A DNA stretch of 64,000 bases. Origin: Nostoc sp. NMS7 (GTDB taxonomy: Bacteria; Cyanobacteriota; Cyanobacteriia; Cyanobacteriales; Nostocaceae). The notes below the pieces were generated by a model. The model saw only the letters and a program-made list of their open reading frames with translations. It was not told the DNA's origin and searched no databases. Position numbers and translations under genes: made by a program. The DNA lies in assembly GCF_017115085.1 (NCBI RefSeq), contig NZ_JABXKJ010000148.1, positions 50,236 through 114,235 on the forward strand, in the 5' to 3' direction. Of this stretch, positions 57,869 to 64,000 are shown in pieces; position 1 is the stretch's first letter; every line of letters begins with the position of its first letter.

Positions 57869-59152
57869 CTATTCTGACTGAATCGGATGATCTCTAGGAT
57901 TAACCAACCTCAGGAGTTTTTGCTTAATTTGAGCATCGAATACTTCCCATTTCATTTTCGCATAGGCGGAATTTTCGTTGCTGCCAGATAAGAAACCCAT
58001 CGGAATTTCAAAGCCCCCTGCACTTGTCCTTCCACCGCCGAAAAAGCGCCCTGTGCTATCTTGCCCAAATGCTTCTTTGATGAATTCATCAGGATCAAGG
58101 GTAAGTTTGCTGGTTCTCAGCGAGCCAATGACTATTTCTAATTCTTCGTCTTCATCGTGAACAATGCCATAAACTACGGCGGTGTGAACGTTTTCTTCGG
58201 TGACGAGAAAATCAGCCGCTTGGGGGATGGCATCACGGTCATCGTAGCGTAGGTAACCAACACCAGCAATGGAAAAGTTATTTTGGACGATGCGGTTTTT
58301 GAGCGATCGCTCGATCACATCCATTACCCGCTTGGAACGATTCGCCTGTAAAATGGCGTTCAGCAATTGGGCATCATAAAATCGGCTTAAATACGCAGCT
58401 GCCATAAAGTCTTCTTCTTGCGCTTGCATTAGCCGATTTGTATCCGATCGCAAGCCATGCATCAAGGCAGTAGCGCATTTGACGTGTTGATTTATGCTGG
58501 TATCTAACGCCAGTAATCCCGTTTGCAGGTATTGAGTAAAAATTGTTGCCGTAGCTCTTACATAAGGGCGGACATCCTCAAACTCTGAGTGGAGATCACC
58601 TTGTATACTGTGATGGTCGATTAGGACTACTAGGGGAATTTTAGCCTGCTGCACCACCGATAGTAGCTGTGAAGTGGTTCCCTGGTTATCAATTAGTACA
58701 AAACCTTGATAAGATGACAAATCTTTGCTTTTTAAGGTTTGCTGCGTGCAGCGTTGGATAGGTAAATTAGTCAGCCTCACCAAGGCAATATTTTCTTGGT
58801 GGCTCAATGCGCCAGCATAAATGATTTCACATTTGATATCATATTGCTGGGCAATTAACTGGTAAGCCCAGGCACAGGAAAGGGCATCAGGATCAGGAAA
58901 ATCTTGCAGAATTACCAGTTGGCGATCGTGTCGGTGCGCCAGAAGGGTTTTTTGCAGTTCTTCTGACTTTTGTTGTGCCAGAGAATTACCACGGTGATTG
59001 AGATATATTGCTCCTTCACCTACCAATGGCGGTAATGACGGACTCTTAAATGCAACTTCCACTGGCGTTTTCTCGATTTCAGGTTCCTCTGGGTTTGGCT
59101 CTGTGGTCAATGACAAACTCTCAAAGTGAGTAAGGGGAGAATTCAAGTACAT
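57869..59152 (-). CDS. DHH-family phosphoesterase
   Basis: A 427-aa protein: LVILQDFPDPDALSCAWAYQ, FVLIDNQGT, PLVVLIDHHSIQ (DHH motif) and the DHHA1-type GRFFGGGRTSAGGFEIPMG substrate loop. The NrnA/RecJ-like family hydrolyses short oligonucleotides, pAp or cyclic dinucleotides. Residues 1-70 form a variable N-terminal extension. Which substrate is used cannot be told from the sequence. Confidence 0.87.
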   Translation of the reverse strand: MYLNSPLTHFESLSLTTEPNPEEPEIEKTPVEVAFKSPSLPPLVGEGAIYLNHRGNSLAQQKSEELQKTLLAHRHDRQLVILQDFPDPDALSCAWAYQLIAQQYDIKCEIIYAGALSHQENIALVRLTNLPIQRCTQQTLKSKDLSSYQGFVLIDNQGTTSQLLSVVQQAKIPLVVLIDHHSIQGDLHSEFEDVRPYVRATATIFTQYLQTGLLALDTSINQHVKCATALMHGLRSDTNRLMQAQEEDFMAAAYLSRFYDAQLLNAILQANRSKRVMDVIERSLKNRIVQNNFSIAGVGYLRYDDRDAIPQAADFLVTEENVHTAVVYGIVHDEDEELEIVIGSLRTSKLTLDPDEFIKEAFGQDSTGRFFGGGRTSAGGFEIPMGFLSGSNENSAYAKMKWEVFDAQIKQKLLRLVNPRDHPIQSE

Positions 59153-59821
59153 AGGGAACTTTTTTAAAGTGTAAGGCTCCTTTAATTCAGAAATACTACG
59201 TTCAGCAATTCACTGAATTTAGCCACATTATTATGATCTTCGCAAAAATATCAGGACATTGCACTATACATCTGAGTATATTTTCTGTCAGTAACACCGC
59301 TCAACAGCAACTAAATTCGACTAGAGGGCGTAGAAGTCCTGCAAACAAGGAAGTTTACTATATTGGCTGTATCTGACAGCATAAAACTCTTTTAGGAACT
59401 TTTTTTGTCTTGCGTAAATTCAATCAACAGGATTTTTATCTGACTTAGGGCATACTTTTTATCTTATACTTTAGGCTTAGTCCTTGATATTTGAAATATT
59501 TTTATGCTCAATACTCTCATTATTGTGGATTATTGAGCAATTAACAATTATTTTTGATGAACAACGCGTGTTTTCTATCCCCTGGCAAAATTCTGATAAT
59601 TCTGAGTAGTGTTGGCTGCTGTCTTTCTTGCCTGGATTTATGCAGACTACTGTGTTGGTTTCTGCCGACAAATGTGCATCAGAGTGCCTAGACAAATTCT
59701 AGCTAACAGACAATTTGTGAAAGCAAATATATTCAACACAGCTTGAGCCATACTCTGAAAGTAAGCACGAACGCCAACCTGTGACTATTCCTTTATGCTT
59801 TTTGGATTAGGTTAGATCATG
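59153..59821. other. Intergenic region, no gene recognised
   Basis: 669 bp between two minus-strand genes, AT-rich, without MITE-like ends or strong hairpins noticed. A 72-codon frame at 59477-59695 has no protein-like features. Likely contains the promoter of the DHH gene and possibly an unrecognised RNA. Confidence 0.5.
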
Positions 59822-60319
59822 TCAAAGACCTATAACATACTTTTGCCACTCTGTATGCAGTCCACTCTTAAGATGTTTGCTGACCTCGAAATAGAGGCTG
59901 CTATAAGGTTGGCGAGGGGGATGACGCAAAGGCATATGAGCTTCGTGGGGAGTTCGACTGCCTTTTTTGACATTGCAACGGACACAAGCTGTCACAATAT
60001 TCTCCCAGGTATCGCCGCCGCCGCGCGATCGCGGTATTACATGGTCTAGGGTCAACTCATCCCCTGTGTAACCACAGTATTGACAGGCATGACCGTCACG
60101 GTGCAATATATTTCGGCGAGTCAGAGGAATTTCTTTATAAGGAACACGTACATAATGACGCAACCGGATCACGGTCGGCAACGGGAAATCCGCATAAAGA
60201 AATTTACCGTTGTGTTCCACGCGTTCTGCTTTGCCCTTGATTAACAGAACCGCAGCGCGACGCCAGCTCGTTATATTGAGAGGTTCGTAAGAGGCGTTTA
60301 AGACTAAAACTTTCCCCAT
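59822..60319 (-). CDS. HNH endonuclease
   Basis: A 165-aa protein with the HNH/zinc-ribbon core CQYCGYTGDELTLDHVIPRS, then RGGGDTWENIVTACVRCN (DH...N...CxxC). N-terminal MGKVLVLNASYEPLNITSWR is the very conserved start of a cyanobacterial and actinobacterial HNH group found as stand-alone chromosomal genes. Nicking or cutting activity is expected; its biological role is unknown. Confidence 0.9.
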   Translation of the reverse strand: MGKVLVLNASYEPLNITSWRRAAVLLIKGKAERVEHNGKFLYADFPLPTVIRLRHYVRVPYKEIPLTRRNILHRDGHACQYCGYTGDELTLDHVIPRSRGGGDTWENIVTACVRCNVKKGSRTPHEAHMPLRHPPRQPYSSLYFEVSKHLKSGLHTEWQKYVIGL

Positions 60320-60647
60320 TTATCTGCGCTCAGGGTATGAGTTTTACAATATGTTAACACAAATACACCCTGCTAGGGAGATGATAATAAATTATACTTT
60401 CGGGAGAATTCGCAAATTAAGTTATGAGTTGAGAGTTAGGAGTGAGGAGTTAGGAGATGAAAAGGATTTGCCCTCATCCCCCAACCCCAGATTTGGGATT
60501 CGGGGAGCCAGAATTTCAAAGTCCCTCTCCCAGATATGGGAGAGGGATTTAGGGTGAGGGCGAAAACTACGCTTATAAACTTAGATGAGTTTTAACTCTT
60601 AACTTTTACTTTAGTAACTCAACATCTTGTATCAATTCCAATATGAA

Positions 60648-60718
60648 GGCTAAACTTCCTATTTAATCTGATATCGCTTAAATGAGCGTGTATAGATAGA
60701 TAATTTGGAAGTTTAGCC
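60648..60718. promoter_or_regulatory. Inverted repeat upstream of alr
   Basis: GGCTAAACTTCC (60648-60659) and GGAAGTTTAGCC (60707-60718) are perfect 12-bp arms 47 bp apart, ending 24 bp before the alr start; a smaller cgcttaaatgagcg hairpin lies between. It could be a structured leader or operator. The rest of 60320-60742 is repeat-like (ctctcccagatatgggagag). Confidence 0.4.
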
Positions 60719-60742
60719 GTGATCGGATAGGAGTCAGTACAA

Positions 60743-61930
60743 ATGTTGAGTCACAAACAAACCCCAAGTTTTGCTGATAGTCAGGAGTGTGATACCTACG
60801 CTTGGTTTTCCCAACGCGCCTGGGTAGAAATTGATTTAGGGGCGTTGTCGTACAATGTCCAGCAATTGATACAGTTTTTATCGCCGCGTACCCAGTTGAT
60901 GGCAGTAGTAAAAGCTGATGCCTATGGACATGGAGCGGTAACAGTTGCCCAAACTGTAATCCAATCGGGAGCTAGTTGGCTGGGAGTCGCTACAGTTCCA
61001 GAAGCGATTCAATTGCGAGAAGGCGGGATTCAAGCGCCCATTGTGATTTTAGGGGCAACTCATACAGCAGAGCAGATTCAGGCGATCGCACATTGGAAAC
61101 TTCAGCCCACACTCTGTAGTCCTAAACAAGCTTTGGTATTTTCCGACACTTTAGAATCGATGAATTACGGTTCTCCAGTGCCCGTACACATTAAATTAGA
61201 TACAGGAATGTCCAGGTTGGGGACTAATTGGCAGCAAGCTGGAGAATTTGTGCAATTAGTGCAACGATTACCACATCTTGAGATAGCTAGTATTTATTCT
61301 CATTTGGCAACAGCAGATAGTTATGATACCACGACAATGGAACAACAGCATAAAAGATTTGAGGACGCGATCGCCCAAATCAAAGCAATGGGAATTCAAC
61401 CGCCCTGCTTGCACTTGGCAAACTCAGCAGCTGCACTCACAGATCCGGCATTGCATTACGACATTGTGCGAGTAGGTTTAGCAGTTTACGGACTCTACCC
61501 AGCAACCCATTTACAAAATGCGATCGACCTCAAGCCCGTGTTGCAACTTAAAGCACGAGTCACCCAAGTTAAAACAATTGCCCCAGGAACGGGTGTCAGC
61601 TACGGCCATCAATTTATTGCCCCACGTGAACTTCGCCTCGCCGTCGTCGGAATTGGCTATGCTGACGGTGTTCCTCGCAGTCTTTCCAACAAAATGCAGG
61701 CATTAATTCGCGGTCAGAGGATGCCCCAAATTGGGACAATTACAATGGATCAGTTGATGCTGGATGTGAGTGCCATACCCAATATCCAAGAAGGAGAAGT
61801 AGTCACCTTGCTAGGGGAACAGGGAAAAGAACAAATTTCAGCAGACGATTGGGCAGAACAACTAAACACTATTTCCTGGGAAATTCTTTGCGGTTTCAAG
61901 CATCGTCTGCCTCGTGTTGCAGTCATGTAA
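60743..61930 (+). CDS. alr: Alanine racemase
   Basis: PLP enzyme making D-alanine for peptidoglycan. 395 aa. N-terminal RAWVEIDLGALSYNVQQL, PLP-lysine motif VVKADAYGHGAVTVA, HIKLDTGMSRLG, and the catalytic Tyr in GTGVSYGHQFIAP; C-terminal TITMDQLMLDVS and WEILCGFKHRLPRV. Start ATG preceded by GGATAGGAG at 60724-60732. The gene lies directly upstream of the tRNA-Leu/CAST site. Confidence 0.96.
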   Translation: MLSHKQTPSFADSQECDTYAWFSQRAWVEIDLGALSYNVQQLIQFLSPRTQLMAVVKADAYGHGAVTVAQTVIQSGASWLGVATVPEAIQLREGGIQAPIVILGATHTAEQIQAIAHWKLQPTLCSPKQALVFSDTLESMNYGSPVPVHIKLDTGMSRLGTNWQQAGEFVQLVQRLPHLEIASIYSHLATADSYDTTTMEQQHKRFEDAIAQIKAMGIQPPCLHLANSAAALTDPALHYDIVRVGLAVYGLYPATHLQNAIDLKPVLQLKARVTQVKTIAPGTGVSYGHQFIAPRELRLAVVGIGYADGVPRSLSNKMQALIRGQRMPQIGTITMDQLMLDVSAIPNIQEGEVVTLLGEQGKEQISADDWAEQLNTISWEILCGFKHRLPRVAVM

Positions 61931-61953
61931 TTGGGCATGGGGCATGGGGCATT

Positions 61954-62080
61954 GGGCACTTGTACTGAGCGTTGTCGTTAGTGCAGCCTCTCGTAGAGAA
62001 GTGTTGGGCATTGGGCATTGGGCACTTGTACTGAGCGTTGTCGTTGGTGCAGCCTCTCGTAGAGAAGTATTGGGCATGGG
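61954..62080. repeat. 66-bp tandem duplication
   Basis: Two copies of gggcacttgtactgagcgtt, tgcagcctctcgtagagaag and tgggcattgggcat, start to start 66 bp apart. Non-coding dispersed repeat between alr and tRNA-Leu. Confidence 0.8.
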
Positions 62081-62180
62081 TTATTCTCCTTGTCTCCCTT
62101 GTCTCCCTCATCCCCCTCATCCCCCACTCCCTACTCCCCCTTCCCATAAATAATTACTTATGATATGATAGTAAACTGAT

Positions 62181-62262
62181 GCGGATATGGCGAAATTGGC
62201 AGACGCGCTAGATTTAGGTTCTAGTTCCGAAAGGAGTGAAGGTTCAAGTCCTTTTATCCGCA
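62181..62262 (+). tRNA. tRNA-Leu (anticodon UAG)
   Basis: Acceptor arms GCGGATA (62181-62187) and TATCCGC (62255-62261) pair, discriminator A, no encoded CCA. The anticodon stem ctaga/tctag closes the loop TTTAGGT, giving anticodon TAG (reads CUA). A long class II variable arm and the T arm GGTTCAAGTCC are present. Its 3' end is the target site of the adjacent CAST. Confidence 0.96.
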
Positions 62263-62304
62263 CTTTTAATAAATTCAATTGCCTTATCTAGGTAGATACT
62301 GATA
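62242..62304 (+). other. CAST attachment site: PAM, protospacer and insertion spacing
   Basis: GTT at 62242-62244 is a GTN PAM as used by Cas12k. The protospacer CAAGTCCTTTTATCCGC (62245-62261) matches the delocalised guide. Exactly 60 nt separate the PAM from the transposon end at 62305, within the 60-66 bp known for type V-K insertion. TGATA at 62300-62304 would be the 5-bp target duplication; the other end is outside the window. Confidence 0.88.
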
Positions 62305-62416
62305 TGTACAGTGACTAATTATTTGTCGTCGATGACAAATTGTTGTCGTTGAGCCAGATTAGTTGTCGTTGTGACAAATTAGATGTCGCTTGTTTAGTGG
62401 TGACAAATTAATGTCG
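62305..62416. repeat. CAST terminal TnsB-binding repeats
   Basis: After the TGTACAG terminus come iterated motifs of the TGAC(A/T)AATTA...TGTCG type: 62311-62328, 62333-62348 (tgacaaattgttgtcg), 62354-62368 (degenerate), 62372-62388 and 62401-62416 (tgacaaattaatgtcg). Such arrays are the transposase binding sites of this transposon group. Confidence 0.85.
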
Positions 62417-62462
62417 CTAAGATAACACACTCTGTAATTATCATACAGAATAATTAAAACAA

Positions 62463-62498
62463 GCGGATAAAAGGACTTGCTTTCAACCCATCCCTAAC
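62463..62498 (-). CRISPR. Delocalised homing crRNA targeting tRNA-Leu
   Basis: Read on minus: GTTAGGGATGGGTTGAAAG, a truncated repeat 3' end, followed directly by CAAGTCCTTTTATCCGC, 17 nt identical to the 3' end of the adjacent tRNA-Leu (62245-62261); the next base mismatches. Short delocalised guides beside the array direct V-K CASTs to their tRNA home site. It lies 44 bp outside the first array repeat. Confidence 0.88.
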
Positions 62499-62542
62499 TT
62501 TAATAATTACTGAAACCCGAAACTAATCTCACTTTCAAATAT

Positions 62543-63147
62543 CTTTCAACCCTCCCATTGCTGGAAGGGAGTTTGCAACTTTAACGGCATCAATGACTCG
62601 AAGTACGTCCTGCTCTCTTTCAACCCTCCCATTGCTGGAAGGGAGTTTGCAACTTATCCGCTCTCTTCCCGGTTCGCATCTTATTCTCCTTTCAACCCTC
62701 CCATTGCTGGAAGGGAGTTTGCAACCTCAGGGCAATGCTCATGGCTGGAAGTAGCATTGAGCTCCCATTGCTGGAAGGGAGTTTGCAACCCAACGACAAG
62801 AACTTTGTCAGTAAGCTCATTAAAGCATTGAGCTCCCATTGCTGGAAGGGAGTTTGCAACACAAGTCGGACTCTCTTTGTACGCACTTTGCAGTACACGC
62901 ATTGAGCTCCCATTGCTGGAAGGGAGTTTGCAACTTTTTGATTAATCAAACCGCTATTCATATCCCCCCGCATTGAGCTCCCATTGCTGGAAGGGAGTTT
63001 GCAACCTCACATTCATTATTATTATTCATATATCAAATACGCATTGAGCTCCCATTGCTGGAAGGGAGTTTGCAACTTTAATTCTCTCTTGCAAGGTACG
63101 TCAAACGATACGCATTGAGCTCCCATTGCTGGAAGGGAGTTTGCAAC
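62543..63147 (-). CRISPR. Type V-K CRISPR array, nine repeats in two handle classes
   Basis: Repeat starts (plus coordinates): 62543, 62617, 62689, 62754, 62825, 62899, 62970, 63041, 63112. Eight spacers of 37, 35, 28, 35, 38, 35, 35 and 35 nt. On minus all begin GTTGCAAACTCCCTTCCAGC and share the hairpin CTCCC...GGGAG. The three leader-distal copies (37 nt) end GGGAGGGTTGAAAG; the six leader-proximal copies (36 nt) end GGGAGCTCAATGC. Leader is on the cas12k side. Spacer targets could not be searched. Confidence 0.95.
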
Positions 63148-63344
63148 AGATGCCATCTCAAACCCTTGTACAAAGAAGTTTTGAGAGGCAGTTTCCGCGA
63201 ACCTCATCAATCATGCTCCCAGAATGAAGTTTTACAGTAACCTAAAAAGAAAATTTATGACTAAATTCCTTGTAGGATAAGGGTTTCAGGCTTGGCGCGA
63301 ACCAGGAGCGGAATTTTGACCTCTCTTTGGTGCGTCAAATCAAG
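63148..63344. other. Array leader between tracrRNA and CRISPR array
   Basis: About 200 bp with no ORF. On minus it reads toward the array, ending gtttgagatggcatct before the first repeat. A gaggttcgcggaaac element near 63195-63209 resembles ggttcgcgcc at 63295-63304. Expected to hold the array promoter. Confidence 0.5.
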
Positions 63345-63566
63345 AATTGGGGAGGGTTCCCCCTTGAGCGGGGGTGGTTTAGTAGCCACTACAGCAGTAC
63401 ATCTGCGCCCTTATTGCTGGGAGCGCACCTATCCTGTCCGAAGACAGCAGCATCAGGGTGAGCAGCTACTAGGGTCAGAAAGCAAGGCTGTATTGCTACA
63501 GTCAAACTAACCCTTATTTAACACAGTTCAGAGGCTGCAAGCAGCATGAACTGCGGCGCTATTGAT
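63345..63566 (-). ncRNA. Cas12k tracrRNA
   Basis: On minus the region starts near AATCAATAGCGCCGCAGTTC and contains TGCTGCTTGCAGCCTCTGAA, GGGTTAGTTTGACTGTA, CTTGCTTTCTGACCC, GTAGCTGCTCACCCTGATGC, GGTGCGCTCCCAGCAATAAG and GTACTGCTGTAGTGGCTACT, segments I recall from the ShCAST tracrRNA. It ends with the anti-repeat AACCCTCCC (63350-63358), the exact complement of GGGAGGGTT in the canonical repeats. It should join crRNA and Cas12k for target binding. Ends are approximate. Confidence 0.9.
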
Positions 63567-63598
63567 TATTTTATTGTCAAGGTTCAGATATTTATTTG

Positions 63599-63955
63599 TC
63601 AACTTCGTCTAGCTAGGCGGAGATGGTAAGCAGAAAGTGCTAATTCTTTTGCTTTTTCATTGGGACTGCCGCGAATAGGTTGTTTTCCCTCTTCAATCAT
63701 GATTCCTGCCTGAGCAGCTTTACTTTGAATGCTTTGAATTAATCTGCCATAGCTCCAGGAATGGACGTTCACTCGATACTGTTTGGCATATTTTTGCTGG
63801 ATTTCTACGGAGCCAGGACATTTTGCTTCGGCTAAGGCTTGAATTTCACTTTGGATAATCTCCCGTATATCCCCTAGCTTTGGTAAAACAATGCTCCCAG
63901 CTTTATAAGTTTCTGCGATCGCTACAATTTCTTTAGCTAGTAAGCTAATCGGCAT
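63599..63955 (-). pseudogene. cas12k: Cas12k C-terminal part, interrupted upstream
   Basis: 118 codons match the C-terminus of Cas12k, the nuclease-dead RuvC effector that guides V-K transposition: ETYKAGSIVLPKLGD, QQKYAKQYRVNVHSWSYGRL, IQSIQSKAAQ, GKQPIRGSPNEKAKELALSA and the end LRLARRS. Normal Cas12k is ~640 aa. Here a TAA (63956-63958) sits in frame just before MPISLLAKEIV, and the 14 codons visible upstream (NKGNSDYVAI) are not clearly Cas12k. Similarity resumes at LLAKEIV. A small indel or inserted sequence is likely; the rest lies beyond the window. Confidence 0.75.
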
Positions 63956-64000
63956 TTAAATTGCAACATAGTCACTATTACCCTTGTTTTTTATTTTTCG

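Larger units (their letters stand above)
62305..64000. mobile_element. Type V-K CRISPR-associated transposon (CAST), tRNA-proximal end
   Basis: A Tn5053/Tn7-related element beginning TGTACAGTGACTAATTATTT, close to the end of the Scytonema ShCAST as I remember it. Order inward: TnsB-site repeats, delocalised guide, CRISPR array, tracrRNA, cas12k fragment (last three on minus). tnsB, tnsC, tniQ and cargo should lie to the right, outside the window. Insertion leaves tRNA-Leu intact. Confidence 0.9.

Noticed and set aside
59477..59695. 72-codon minus-strand frame
   Set aside because: Low-complexity polar translation, no ribosome site, no recognisable domain.
62681..63210. Minus-strand frames containing VANSLPAMGA-like repeats
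   Set aside because: Translations of the CRISPR repeats, not proteins.
62305..64000. Calling this a fully functional CAST
   Set aside because: Only one end and the 3' part of cas12k are visible, cas12k looks interrupted and most repeats do not match the tracrRNA; activity cannot be claimed.

Overview
The window is chromosomal DNA from a filamentous, Nostoc-like cyanobacterium. Signs of this are the many GCGATCGC (HIP1-type) octamers, the cyanobacterial ndhA-ndhI-ndhG-ndhE cluster, a CrtD-like carotenoid desaturase, a type 2 isopentenyl-diphosphate isomerase, several Uma2 proteins, heavy loads of short dispersed repeats and MITE-like elements, and a type V-K CRISPR-associated transposon (CAST) at the right edge.

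Layout. 1-11.8 kb: the 3' part of an iron-uptake-type porin, a repeat-rich spacer, a FUSC-family membrane protein divergent from a prolyl aminopeptidase, a lipoprotein, a GH25 lysozyme, a Nudix hydrolase, an RsmB-like RNA methyltransferase, a DUF2157/GDYXXLXY pair, a universal stress protein and pgk. 12-18 kb: an RTX calcium-binding repeat protein and two paralogous membrane Ser/Thr kinases. 18-30.5 kb: a PaaK-like adenylating enzyme, a RelE-type toxin/antitoxin pair, a decayed HEAT-repeat gene, tandem repeats, Uma2 genes, fni, sppA and a dynamin-like GTPase. 31-49 kb: an AGE-family epimerase, an aspartoacylase-like enzyme, an Rpn-type nuclease, a large beta-propeller protein, two GT4 glycosyltransferases, a CPA1 antiporter, a saccharopine-dehydrogenase-like protein, crtD, a GT39-like protein and a GNAT acyltransferase. 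49.3-54.6 kb: a minus-strand block gltA-ndhA-ndhI-ndhG-ndhE-nadK (citrate entry, NDH-1 membrane and Fe-S subunits, NADP supply). 54.7-57.7 kb: sixA plus a toxin-antitoxin island with broken copies and a broken DUF29 gene. 57.9-62.2 kb: a DHH phosphoesterase, an HNH endonuclease, alr and tRNA-Leu(UAG).

62.3-64.0 kb holds the most interesting system: the tRNA-proximal end of a type V-K CAST. The transposon end starts 60 bp downstream of a GTT PAM inside tRNA-Leu. A delocalised guide just inside the end carries 17 nt identical to the tRNA 3' end. It is followed by a nine-repeat CRISPR array, a well-conserved tracrRNA and the C-terminal part of cas12k, all on the minus strand. Two things are odd. 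The six leader-proximal repeats have lost the canonical GGGTTGAAAG handle, which pairs with the tracrRNA, and instead all carry an identical GCTCAATGC handle. The cas12k frame is also interrupted by a stop codon just before its conserved C-terminal region. This may be a decaying CAST, or an array re-purposed toward a different partner.

Similarity statements come from recalled family features. No database search or folding program was run.
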